A stretch of DNA of 42,549 nt from Fibrobacter succinogenes (lineage in GTDB: Bacteria > Fibrobacterota > Fibrobacteria > Fibrobacterales > Fibrobacteraceae), in contig CADCGB010000022.1 in NCBI GenBank assembly GCA_902800815.1, positions 1 through 42,549 of the forward strand. Direction: 5' to 3'. The first letter of the stretch is position 1; every line of letters starts with the position of its first letter. The translations under genes were made by a program, and so were the position numbers. Shown in pieces: positions 8,775-18,500 of the stretch. Below the pieces are notes generated by a model. That model saw only the letters and a program-made list of their open reading frames with translations, was not told where the DNA came from and searched no databases.

Positions 8775-10115
8775 ATGTCTAAACTGATGCGTTCTATTTC
8801 GGGTATCCGCGGTATCGTGGGCGATACTCTCACCCCGCAGGTCTTGAAGAGCCACGTGCGCGCCTTCCTTGAGATTACGAAGGCGAAGCGCGTTGTTATC
8901 GGGCGTGATAGCCGCCCCACCGGCGATGCCATCGTGCAGTTTGTCGCAGGTATCTGCCGCCTCTCCGGCGTGGATGTGGTGGATGTCGGTCTTTCGACGA
9001 CACCCTCGGTGGAACTCCTGACGGTGCATTTCAAGGCGGATGCGGGCATCATCATTACCGCGAGCCACAACCCGCTCGAATGGAACGCTCTCAAGTTCCT
9101 CAACAGCAAGGGACTCTTCCTCGGGCCCGATGACGTGAAGAAACTTTTCGAGCTCGCCGATGCGGACAACTTTAGTTATCCCGACTATCGCACGATGGGC
9201 AAGTACGAGGTGGCTCCGGATGCCGACGGCATTCACATTGACGGCACGCTCAAGATTCCGTTCGTGGACGTGGATGCAATCCGCACAAAAAAGTTCAAGG
9301 TGGCCGTGGATGCCGTGAACGGTGCAGGCAGCTACATTGTGCCGCGCCTGTTGGAACAGCTCGGCTGCGAAGTGGTTCGCGTGCATTGCGAACCCGATGG
9401 CACGTTCCCGCGCGGTGCAGAACCTATTCCCGAGAACCTGGGTGACCTGCGTGAAGCCGTGAAGAAGAACGGCTGTGCGCTCGGATTTGCGGTGGACCCG
9501 GATGCCGACCGCTGCGCCCTCGTGGACGGTTTAGGACAAAGTATCGGCGAGGAATACACACTTGCGATTGCGACTGAAGAAGTCTTGAGCCAGAAGAAGG
9601 GAAGCGTCTGCGTGAACCTCTCGACGAGCCGCATGAACGAAGATGTCGCCGCGAAGTATGGTTGTGAATTTAGCCGCGCGAAGGTGGGCGAGATCAATGT
9701 GAGCCTGCAGATGATCGAGAACGGCTGCATTATCGGCGGTGAAGGCAACGGTGGCGTGATTCTGCCGGCGCTCCACTACGGGCGCGATTCCCTGGTGGCC
9801 GCGGCACTGGTGCTCAGCTGGATGGCTCACCATGATGGCGGCCCTGAGAAGTTTGTGGCCGAAAACCCTGCTTACGTGATGCCGAAGAAAAAGTTCGAAC
9901 TCGGCGACAAGAAGGTGGCGGACATTTTGCCGAAGGTGAAGGCGGAATTTGCCGGTTGGAAGAGCGACGAACGCGACGGCCTGTGGCTCGGGAGCGAAAA
10001 GTCCTGGGTGCACGTGCGTGCTAGCAATACGGAGCCGGTGATTCGCGTGATTGCGGAGGCCCCGACTGCTGCTGAAGCAGAAGAACTCTGCGCAAAGGTT
10101 GAAAAACTTATTTAG
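8775..10115 (+). CDS. phosphohexomutase (phosphoglucosamine or phosphomannomutase)
   Basis: 446 residues, all four domains of the alpha-D-phosphohexomutase superfamily. The phosphoserine loop TASHNP carries the catalytic Ser97. The Mg-binding loop DPDADR is at 241-246. The sugar-specificity loop reads GGEGNGG rather than the GEQSGH of bacterial GlmM or the GEMSGH of many PMM/PGM enzymes. The C-terminal phosphate-binding loop reads RASNTEPVIRV. This loop wording is closest to GlmM/ManB-like enzymes of archaea and the FCB group, so the preferred substrate (GlcN-6-P, Man-6-P or Glc-6-P) is left open. The start ATG at 8775 is preceded by CGGAG at 8762-8766. It would supply sugar phosphates for cell wall or glycan synthesis. 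Confidence 0.85.
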   Translation: MSKLMRSISGIRGIVGDTLTPQVLKSHVRAFLEITKAKRVVIGRDSRPTGDAIVQFVAGICRLSGVDVVDVGLSTTPSVELLTVHFKADAGIIITASHNPLEWNALKFLNSKGLFLGPDDVKKLFELADADNFSYPDYRTMGKYEVAPDADGIHIDGTLKIPFVDVDAIRTKKFKVAVDAVNGAGSYIVPRLLEQLGCEVVRVHCEPDGTFPRGAEPIPENLGDLREAVKKNGCALGFAVDPDADRCALVDGLGQSIGEEYTLAIATEEVLSQKKGSVCVNLSTSRMNEDVAAKYGCEFSRAKVGEINVSLQMIENGCIIGGEGNGGVILPALHYGRDSLVAAALVLSWMAHHDGGPEKFVAENPAYVMPKKKFELGDKKVADILPKVKAEFAGWKSDERDGLWLGSEKSWVHVRASNTEPVIRVIAEAPTAAEAEELCAKVEKLI

Positions 10116-10197
10116 CGACCGCTCGTTCATCGTTTAGGGTGCAGAACCTCCGGTTCCTCACTCGCTCTCGCAACTTTGTTCGGATTGGATTTGAGGA

Positions 10198-10758
10198 CTA
10201 GTTTTCCTTGACGCAGCGGATAGATGCGGAAATGTTCCTGTTATAATGTTCGGCGGTGACGGTCGAATCGGTAACGCGGATGAGGTATGCCCTAGAATCG
10301 TCGAAACTGTCGGTGGTCCAGAAACTGGCGCTCAGGCCCTTGTCGGCAAATTTGCCGTCATAGTAGCGGAAGCCCGCCTTGATGATGTTGAGGCCGGTGC
10401 TTGCGTTGATGGCGTCGATTCCGTTACCCTTGAGAGTTGCGAGGAATTCGTCCTTGGAAGGGACCTTCCAACCGGCGGGACAGATGGGCTTGGCGGTTTC
10501 GTCGAACTGGTAGAGCCTTCCAAACTTCGGGCAGTTATTGTGGTCGTTGTCGTAGCAGTAGTCGCCCTCGGGAGTGTAGAAGAGGTTCAGGTTTTCGGCC
10601 ATCCACACCTTACCTTCGACAGTTACGGTCTTGTAGGTCTGTTCGGGGCACTGCAGCGTGTTTGCGCTTGCGTTATATTCGCAGGGATGGCTGCTGGTGT
10701 TGCATGCGGTGAGGGTAAGCGCGATGGCGATGGTTCCGAATGCGATGAGTTTGGACAT
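10198..10758 (-). CDS. FISUMP-domain lipoprotein
   Basis: 186 residues. The lipobox LTAC puts the lipidated Cys at 19. The rest is one Fibrobacter major paralogous (FISUMP, TIGR02145-type) domain: GKVWMAENLN near 50, a YCYDND...CPKFGRLY block, CPAGWKVPSKDEF near 95, SFWTTD near 145, and a final SIRCVKEN. This family is greatly expanded in Fibrobacter and found in Bacteroidetes; its biochemical role is unknown. AGGAG lies properly spaced before the ATG. It lies 27 bp downstream of the transporter on the same strand and may share its transcript. Confidence 0.9.
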   Translation of the reverse strand: MSKLIAFGTIAIALTLTACNTSSHPCEYNASANTLQCPEQTYKTVTVEGKVWMAENLNLFYTPEGDYCYDNDHNNCPKFGRLYQFDETAKPICPAGWKVPSKDEFLATLKGNGIDAINASTGLNIIKAGFRYYDGKFADKGLSASFWTTDSFDDSRAYLIRVTDSTVTAEHYNRNISASIRCVKEN

Positions 10759-10785
10759 GGTTGTCTCCTAGTTTGTATGTTAAAC

Positions 10786-12471
10786 TTATACGGCCGATAT
10801 CAGCAGTATGGCGAGTACCTGGCCGCTCAATATGCGTAGCAACATGGTGAGCGGGTAGACGGATGCATACCCGATGTTCACGGCTTCGCTGTCGGCCTGG
10901 CTGTTGGCGAAGGCGAGTGCGGGCGGGTCGGTGGTGGCGCCCGCGAGTACACCGCAGAGCGAGAGGTAGTTCACCTTGAACACGAGGTGGCCTACGCATG
11001 CCATGATGGCGATGGGCAGGAAGGTGATGAGTGCCGCGAGGCCCATATAGTACATTCCGTCGCCGTTCAGGAGCACGTCGAAGAACTTGATGCCCGCATT
11101 CAGGCCAACGCAACTCAGGAATAGAGTGAGCCCGAATTCGCGGAGCATGAGGTTCGCGCTGTTCGCCATGAAGAAGTTTAGCGGGCCGATTTTGCGCTTG
11201 CGGCTAAGGACTATCGCGACGATAAGCGGACCGCCCGCAAGCCCGAGCTTGAGCGGGGTCGGCATTCCGGGAATTGCGAGCGGGATGCTTCCGGCGATGA
11301 CGCCGAGAAGGATCCCGAGGAATGCGGGGAGTATTTCGGGATGGTCGAGGGCGGTGAGCGAGTTCCCGAGTTCCTTGGCGGCGGCCTCGATGCCTTCCTT
11401 CGTTCCGACGAGCCTGAGCTTGTCCGCAAACTTGATGCGGAGATCGAGGCGTCCGGTGAACTTGAAGCCGCTGCGGACAACGCGGCTAACGTTGACGCCG
11501 TAGCGTTCGGCGAGGGCGAGCGCGCCGATGGTCTTGCCCAGCACCTTCTTGTTCGTGACGAGCACCGTCTTTACCAGGATGGCGCGGTCGCCATCCGCAG
11601 CGGTGACCTGCGTTATGGGTGTCTCAAGGCGCCTCCCGATAATCTTCTCCATGCTGGCGACGGCATCGGGCATGCCCACGATATGCACCTTGTCGCCATC
11701 CTGCAATACGGTCTTGCCGTTCGGGGTGAAAATCTCTTCGCCCCGTAGCAGACGCGTGATGACAACCCCGCTTGCAATCAGGTTCGGGATATCCTTCAGC
11801 ATGGTGCCGAAGAGGTTCCGGTTGTCTACCGTGAGGCTGCACGATTCGATCTCGCGGGTATTTGCGGCGATGTCGGCGGCATAGTTCTGCGCGGCCTCCG
11901 TTGGGTTCTGCCTGAAGAAAAAGCGCACGAGGAGCATTACGAGAATGATGCCGATGACACCGAAGGGATATGCAACAGCGTACCCGATACCCGTAAGGGA
12001 CGTGTCCACTCCGGCCGCGGCAAAGGCGGAATTTGCGGCCCCGAGGGAGGGCGTGTTCGTGACGGCGCCACAGAGCATCCCGATGAGCACGGGTACGTTG
12101 TTATGCATATCGGTGAAAAAGTACAGGCAAAGCGTCACGATGACGCCGAGCAGCACGATGCCCGTGGAAAGGATGTTCAGCACCAGGCCGTGGCGGCGTA
12201 TGGAATCCATGAAGCCGGGGCCCACCTGCATGCCGATGGTATATACGAAAAGGATGAGGCCGAATTCCTGAATGAAGTGGAGCACATCAGGGGCTACGCG
12301 GAGGCCCAGGTGCCCGAAGATGATGCCCACGAAGAGCGCTCCCGCTCCACCGAGACTGATCCCCTTGACCTTCACCTTGCCGAGCATGAGGCCGATTGCT
12401 GCCGTGAGCGCGATTGTGACCACCTGCTGCCCGACCGAGGGCTTGGTGAACAAGTCGATAAACCATTCCAT
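10786..12471 (-). CDS. AspT/YidE-type membrane transporter with two RCK_C domains
   Basis: 561 residues. Architecture is TM block (about 15-187), two cytosolic RCK_C (TrkA-C) domains (about 210-278 and 295-370), then a second TM block to the end. The two TM blocks carry matching re-entrant motifs, GAVTNTPSLGAANS at 135-148 and GATTDPPALAFANS in the second half, as expected from the internal duplication of the aspartate:alanine exchanger (AAEx) family. Substrates in the family include aspartate/alanine and dicarboxylates; here the substrate is unknown. AGAGGTG precedes the ATG. It is divergent from a LysR regulator across 123 bp, so it is the likely regulatory target. Confidence 0.88.
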   Translation of the reverse strand: MEWFIDLFTKPSVGQQVVTIALTAAIGLMLGKVKVKGISLGGAGALFVGIIFGHLGLRVAPDVLHFIQEFGLILFVYTIGMQVGPGFMDSIRRHGLVLNILSTGIVLLGVIVTLCLYFFTDMHNNVPVLIGMLCGAVTNTPSLGAANSAFAAAGVDTSLTGIGYAVAYPFGVIGIILVMLLVRFFFRQNPTEAAQNYAADIAANTREIESCSLTVDNRNLFGTMLKDIPNLIASGVVITRLLRGEEIFTPNGKTVLQDGDKVHIVGMPDAVASMEKIIGRRLETPITQVTAADGDRAILVKTVLVTNKKVLGKTIGALALAERYGVNVSRVVRSGFKFTGRLDLRIKFADKLRLVGTKEGIEAAAKELGNSLTALDHPEILPAFLGILLGVIAGSIPLAIPGMPTPLKLGLAGGPLIVAIVLSRKRKIGPLNFFMANSANLMLREFGLTLFLSCVGLNAGIKFFDVLLNGDGMYYMGLAALITFLPIAIMACVGHLVFKVNYLSLCGVLAGATTDPPALAFANSQADSEAVNIGYASVYPLTMLLRILSGQVLAILLISAV

Positions 12472-12510
12472 ATTTCACCTCTTTTTCGCAGCAAAATGTA
12501 GTTTATGCTA

Positions 12511-12539
12511 TTGATAATGACTAATGCATTATTTATATT
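12511..12539 (+). promoter_or_regulatory. lysR promoter with a palindrome in its spacer
   Basis: TTGATA (12511-12516), 17 nt, then TATATT (12534-12539) form a good sigma-70-type promoter facing the LysR gene. The perfect 10-bp palindrome TAATGCATTA (12522-12531) sits inside the spacer. A bound LysR protein there could repress its own gene while acting on the divergent transporter. Confidence 0.55.
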
Positions 12540-12594
12540 AAATTGATAACTAAAAGTGATGAATTAGCCGACAATCTAATTCAAGGCGAGTAAT

Positions 12595-13476
12595 ATGGAA
12601 CTGACACATATCAAGTACTTTCTGGAAGTGGCCCGTACGCAGCATGTGACAAAGAGCGCGCACAACCTGTGCATCGTGCAACCGGCGCTTACCAAGGCTA
12701 TCCACAAGTTCGAAGAAGAAGTCGGTGTTCCGCTTTTCAAGTCTAAGGGCCGAAACATCGAGTTGACGGAATATGGTAAGTATTTCCTTGCGCGAGTGCA
12801 GCCGCTTTACGAAGAAATCGAAAGGCTCCCGCAGGAACTGCGCACTATGGCAAGTGACGATGCGGTAAAGATTCGCCTGAACGTGCTTGCGGCATCTTCC
12901 CTGATAACTTCTGCAGTGATTGCCTACAAGCGCCTGAACCCGGAAATCAGTTTTGACCTTGTCCAGAACGAAAGTTCGAGCCTCTATGACGTGGGTGTGT
13001 TCACGTATGCCGATGCGGGCAAGGCAAGGCGCGATGACGACGAGGTAATGCGCCTTGATGAGGAAATCTTCCTTGCGGTGCCGAACGGAGAGAAGTACCG
13101 GAAACTGGACCGCATATCGCTCCGGCAGATGGAGGGGGAGAAGTTTATCGGCCTTGCGGGTACCAAGCAACTGCGCAGTATCTGCAATGAGTTCTGCCGG
13201 GAACTCGGCGTGCATACCGACATTTCGTTCGAGAGCGACAATACCTCGGCCATCAAGGATGCCGTGGCTTCGGGAATTGGCGTGTGTTTCTGGCCCGAGT
13301 ACACTTGGGGCCGCGTGGAAAAGCGCAAGATTCGCCTGCTCAAGATTGTGGATGCGCCGTTCCGCCGCGACCTTCTGGTGACGCTACGCAGGAACAAGGC
13401 GGACAATCGCAATACGGAAAACTTCTACAAGTTCCTCGTTGTGTTCCTGAAGAGGCATTTCCGCCACCACCGATAA
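12595..13476 (+). CDS. LysR-family transcriptional regulator
   Basis: 293 residues. The N-terminal winged HTH (about 1-60) has the family wording MELTHIKYFLEVARTQHVT, then SAHNLCIVQPALTKAIHKFE, then GVPLF and LTEYG. A linker helix (65-85) and a periplasmic-binding-like effector domain (about 90-290) follow. GGCGAG is spaced correctly before the ATG. It is divergent from the AspT/YidE-type transporter, which is the classic layout of a LysR regulator and its target, so its ligand is probably the transported metabolite. It ends 6 bp from recD, which converges on it. Confidence 0.92.
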   Translation: MELTHIKYFLEVARTQHVTKSAHNLCIVQPALTKAIHKFEEEVGVPLFKSKGRNIELTEYGKYFLARVQPLYEEIERLPQELRTMASDDAVKIRLNVLAASSLITSAVIAYKRLNPEISFDLVQNESSSLYDVGVFTYADAGKARRDDDEVMRLDEEIFLAVPNGEKYRKLDRISLRQMEGEKFIGLAGTKQLRSICNEFCRELGVHTDISFESDNTSAIKDAVASGIGVCFWPEYTWGRVEKRKIRLLKIVDAPFRRDLLVTLRRNKADNRNTENFYKFLVVFLKRHFRHHR

Positions 13477-13482
13477 ACGGCA

Positions 13483-15522
13483 CTACAATTCAATGCCCGT
13501 GTCGCGCTTGGTAGGCGGTTCACAGGCCGATACATATGTCTTTTCAGTCGCGATGATCTCCACCATGCTCTTTGCACGGGTAATTCCCGTATAGAGAATC
13601 TGGTTGTTCAGGAGCGGATGCCCTACCTGCTTGGGCAGGAACATTGTCACCTCGTCGTATTCAGAGCCTTGAGACTTATGAATCGTTATCGCAAAAGCGG
13701 TTTCAAGAGCGTCGGACGACAAAAGGGACAACTGGTAGAAAACAAACCCGTCCTTTTTGAGCATAAGGTAAGGGGTATTGTCCTTGAAAACCACGATGCC
13801 CGTGTCTCCATTGTAGAGCTTGAACATCTCCTGGTTCTTGGTAATCATCAGGAGTTGCCCCGGAATGTATTTCGAATACTCCGGCAACGAATGCCCATTG
13901 CCCTTCCATTGCTTACGGATCAAGGTGCAAGCGGCCTTGTTGATCTGCTCTACACCCTGAATGCCGCGACGCTCTGCCGAAAGAATCCTGCGGGATAAGG
14001 AAAGATCCCAGATTGCGTTGCGCAACTCCGCCTGCCTTGAATCCCCATCGTCAACCACAATTTGGCTAGCAAGTTCGGGCAGGTCATAGAAGGACCGTTC
14101 TTTGTCGCCTATTTTTGACTTACGGTCTAGCCATTCGTCCAAGACTTTTTCGATACGTTCGATTTGCTTGCCGTATTTACCATCATCTTCGGCATCGGTT
14201 GCAAGTTCATAAAAATTGACTTCGTTTCGCGGCGCAATTGATTCGACAAGTGCCGGATGTAGCGAAAATTCATGGGGAATAATTTTCGACTTGTCTCCGC
14301 TTTCTGCGACCGTCTTTATTTCTTCGGCCAGCTTACCGATTTGAGGATGCGCCTTGCTACGGTGCGACTCATTCAGATGCACGGTAAAATTGGCGGATTG
14401 CCAGATGTCGCCAAGCACGGCGCCGGAATCAACGGAAGGCAACTGGTACGGGTCACCCAAAATAAAGATATGCGCATCTGCAGGAATCGCCTGCAACAAA
14501 GCCGCAAACAATCCGATGTCAATCATGCTCGCTTCATCAATCACGAAAATGGAGTTGCTCGGGAACTTGTTCTCTTTATCAAAGGTAAAGGCGCCCTTGC
14601 TCCTAGAGAACTTGAGCAGGCGATGGATCGTGAAACTTTCAAGATTTTCCAGCTTGCTGTATATCGGCTCATAATCTTTTTTCTCTTGAGCGTCAATCTT
14701 TTTAAGCTGGCTCATCAGGCTTTCGCGCATACGGTCTGCCGCTTTTCCGCTCGGGGCGGCCAGATAAATGGAATAGTCCAGTTTTTCCGGATGCTTGAGC
14801 AAGTTCCAAAGGATGTACAAGACAACGGTTGTCTTGCCGGTACCGGGGCCGCCCGTAACAATCAGGCTTTCCCCATTGGCGCCACGGGTAACGGCCTCCC
14901 GCTGCTTTTCGTTCAAAGAGAATGTGCCCGAGCCCGTATAGAGTTTGACTTCGGAATCGTTGGCATTTTTATTCTCCTTGGTAAAAAGGCCTCCCATGGT
15001 CATTTCGATATCGCGCTTCGCAATAAAATGCTTTGTCAGATACAGGAAATTCCCGTTATCCAATGTTAAGGTCAAGGGCTTGTCAATTTGAGCAAGGTCT
15101 TCATCGTTTGTATCGTGAGCGTTTTCAATGACTTTCGCAAGTTTTTTCAGGTTTCCATCCAAGAGAGACTGTATTCCGTCTTTAATGATTTGCGCAAAGC
15201 TTGGCTCATATTCTTTCAGGCTAGTGACATCATAGCCGGACTCGCCGCTTTCGCACAAGCTTTCTTGCAGCAAGATAAGCCCGTCCCATTTCTTTTTCCA
15301 TATTTGCAGGAACTTGTCGGCGTTAAGTTCAATGCGGGCATTGCCATCATCGAGCAGGGAAAAATACATGCACAGGAACTTCTGCACATTGGTATCCATT
15401 CCTCCGTTCATCTCGACGAGAAGATTCAGCAAATGTTCGTTCAGCGGGAGAATGCCGCGAATTTCTTTCAATGCGTCAAAAAACTTCTGGGAGTCTTCAT
15501 TCATTTTCGTTTCTTTGCACAT
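13483..15522 (-). CDS. recD: RecD helicase subunit of RecBCD (exodeoxyribonuclease V alpha)
   Basis: 679 residues. Superfamily 1B helicase: Walker A GGPGTGKTT (224-232), Walker B VIDEAS near 330, and the C-terminal UvrD_C_2-type motif TIHKSQGSEYDEV near 627. An N-terminal RecD-type helical domain precedes the motor. It is the fast 5'-3' motor of the RecBCD enzyme that processes double-strand breaks. The ATG at 15522 lies one base after the recB stop, with GAGGAAAAG at the end of recB as its ribosome site, so translation is coupled. It is the last gene of recC-recB-recD and converges on lysR with a 6-bp gap and no visible terminator. Confidence 0.92.
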   Translation of the reverse strand: MCKETKMNEDSQKFFDALKEIRGILPLNEHLLNLLVEMNGGMDTNVQKFLCMYFSLLDDGNARIELNADKFLQIWKKKWDGLILLQESLCESGESGYDVTSLKEYEPSFAQIIKDGIQSLLDGNLKKLAKVIENAHDTNDEDLAQIDKPLTLTLDNGNFLYLTKHFIAKRDIEMTMGGLFTKENKNANDSEVKLYTGSGTFSLNEKQREAVTRGANGESLIVTGGPGTGKTTVVLYILWNLLKHPEKLDYSIYLAAPSGKAADRMRESLMSQLKKIDAQEKKDYEPIYSKLENLESFTIHRLLKFSRSKGAFTFDKENKFPSNSIFVIDEASMIDIGLFAALLQAIPADAHIFILGDPYQLPSVDSGAVLGDIWQSANFTVHLNESHRSKAHPQIGKLAEEIKTVAESGDKSKIIPHEFSLHPALVESIAPRNEVNFYELATDAEDDGKYGKQIERIEKVLDEWLDRKSKIGDKERSFYDLPELASQIVVDDGDSRQAELRNAIWDLSLSRRILSAERRGIQGVEQINKAACTLIRKQWKGNGHSLPEYSKYIPGQLLMITKNQEMFKLYNGDTGIVVFKDNTPYLMLKKDGFVFYQLSLLSSDALETAFAITIHKSQGSEYDEVTMFLPKQVGHPLLNNQILYTGITRAKSMVEIIATEKTYVSACEPPTKRDTGIEL

Positions 15523-15523
15523 C

Positions 15524-18500
15524 TTACTTTTCCTCGCCGTTTTGAGTCTTCTTGCTCTTCGACATCAGCTTTTTCACGTTCTTATACGCCGCCTCTAGTG
15601 TCGCATAGTCTTTCCAGGTCTGCGCATAAATTCCTTTACCGGTGCCACCCTCGGTCCCGCGTAAGAAGGCATAGTAAATACCGCCGAAATGATTCTTGAA
15701 GATGTCGGATTCGCTTTCGTTATAGAACTGTTTAAGCCACTGAATCAGGCAATAGCTATAAAGGACTCGCTGTACGGAGTATTCTTCGTCCACTTTCTTT
15801 TTCAGCGCATCCGGAGAATAGATGTCGTCTTCCAGTTTATCGGATTTCCAGTCAAGAATGCAGTAGCGCGTATTCTTGTGGCTATCCTTACGCACGAACA
15901 TCAAGTCAATAAAGCCCTTGCAGAACCTGCGGATATTTTTCTCAATATCGGCAGAGGCCTCATCCTTTTTGTCGGCATTCAGATCGAAGCGGACTTCTGG
16001 CTTATGCTCATTTAACGGGAGATCTGTCAACTTGAAGTCTTCCTTTTCGACGATAGCCTTGTTGCCTTCAATACCGGCAATAGTCGGGAGTTTTGCGTTC
16101 AAGGTGTTCCAAAGATACTGCATCGTGATGTTCATCCACGCGTCACGATTTTTCTCTATCGGGAGCGATTCCGCCCTAAACTTCTCTTCCACAATGTTGC
16201 GCAATTCAGGAGAATTAAGCGCCGCGTCCACATCCTGATATTTTTCCCCAAATTCTTGGAACGGCAGAACTTCTAGCGTATTGTGCAGGGCGTTACCCAC
16301 CTTGCTTCCGCGCGGGTAATTTACGGCCACCTCGTCATGGCCCGCATGGTATTCTTCCGAATCAAGTTTCTTGTCTTCAGAAAACACAATCACGTCATCG
16401 TCTATCCCCTTCGGCTTCGCCTGTTCAGGGACTTCCTGGTCGTAACTGCCATCGGGGTCGGTATTGGACCCATCCACATTTTCAATAGGCGAATCGGCAC
16501 GGCCCGCAAGGGACGAGTAGGAATACTGGAGAATCGCCTTGCCCGGCAAGGCTTTCTGCAATGCGGACATCGCATTCTGCTGGGTCGCTTTTACCTCGGC
16601 AATTTCGCCAACATCTTCCAGTTCCTTATTGTTCTGTTTTAGAATCTCTGTCGTTTTGTCGAGAAGTTTCTTGCGATCCCAAACAAGCGTGCCGTTTTCA
16701 TTCAAGGTCGCATGTTCACAGCCAGAGCTGCAGAACGCAGCTATTGCGGCATGAAGGAACTTGAATTCTTCCTTGACAAAGCCATCCTTGTCTTTCCATT
16801 TTCCAAATCTCGGCAAGACGAGTATGGACGAGGCGCGCGTGAAGTCTACATAATAAAGGCGCTTCCATTCTTCAAGTTCCTCGCGCTTGCGCGACTTCTT
16901 GGCAAGATCGCCAAAGCCCATGAAAATATCGTCGTCTTTATGGAACAGGAACGGCCCGCCAAAGCCGTCATAGTAACCCTTAAAACCGGCGGCAGAAATT
17001 ACCACCGGGAATTCTAGGCCCTTGGACGCATGGATTGTCATAATCTGGACGCAGTCACTATCAAAGCCCTTTTCAATCAGGTCCCCGTTTTCGTCATCTG
17101 TCGATTCTGCAAAGCGAGCCAGCCCCTCCAAATGGCGAACCATGTCTTCCAGGCTGCAGCGATGGTTATAGAGATAGTCTACGATATAATTACCGATTTG
17201 GCGGATCTTTGCGAGCTCCTGCAGCTTGGCGATGTCAGTCAAGCGCACATCGATCTGGGTATCCTCATAGATGCGCTCCAACATTTCGGCATAGCGGAAT
17301 TTCAGGGCGAGCAGGCGCCAGGCATTCAGCTTTTTGCGTTCTGGATTGTCCGGGTTATCGTAGTACTGGCTTTCAACCTGGTCTAATTTCGCGGCGAAGA
17401 AATCTGTAATCAGGGCTTCACTCAGGTAACGGCGGTTCCAGCCCGAAAAATCGGATACGCTTAACGCGCCCAGGAGTGCAATCCATTCATGACATTCGCG
17501 GCTCTTGAAGAGGTTTTTCTCCTTGTAGTGGCTGTACGGGACGCCCGCCTGACGCAGATACGACTTGAATACATCCATTTCTGTACGGGAATGTGCAAGA
17601 ATGGCGAAGTCACTAAACTTTACATTCCTAAGCGTTTGGGGATTGTCCTTGTCAAAGACCTGTAATTTGGTCTTGCGATTTTCCCCTTTGCCGACATAAG
17701 TGCACCAGTCAATAATTTGAGCGACTGTCGTTTGGGCGTATTTATCTTCATCAATATCGTTTTCGCTCACCCACATTGAGCAGGTCGGCTTACCCTCTAT
17801 TTCAGGGGCAGCCTTTTTACCTTTATCTTCTTCGGGGACATCGGAATCATTGAAATCAACAAGTTTGTTCATTCCTTCTGCAGGTTCAAAGAAACCGCCG
17901 GCAAACAAGGCGTTGCAACCTTTAATAATCCCTGTTGTGGATCGATAATTGTGCGTAAGTCGCCGCCCATTCCCGATTTCACCAACGGCCTTCTTGTACA
18001 CATTGACGTCGGCGCCCTGGAAACTATAAATAGACTGCTTCGGGTCTCCCACCACAATAATCGAGTGGCCTTCTACAGTATTGTTTGTCTCATTGTCTGT
18101 CAGGAATACCGTCTTGAAAATATCCCATTGAATCTGGTTCGTATCCTGGAATTCGTCGATAATCGCACATCTATACTGTAAGCGCAAGTGCTTTTTCAAG
18201 GAACCGTCGCCACTCATGACTGCCTTGTGGACAAAGAGGATCATGTCGTCAAAGGACTGGACCTTTCTCTCGGCTTTTTTCGATTGCCAAACATCGAACA
18301 ACTTGCGCGTCTGCTCGTTCTTGAATTTCTTTTCTACTAGGCCCTTTTCAAGGAAATTGGAAATGTCGTCATGAAGTTTATCCAATCTCTTCGACTTTTC
18401 GAAAACATATTTCAGCGTTTTGCCAAATTCGTCTTCCGGAAGATCTATCAATTTCTCGCCGACTTGTCCACCCGTGAACGGATTTTTTTGAGAACTGTCC

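Noticed and set aside
10117..10197. Short GAACC-tcc-GGTTC hairpin after the phosphohexomutase gene as terminator
   Set aside because: Only 5 bp with a 3-nt loop and no T run; reported as no clear element.
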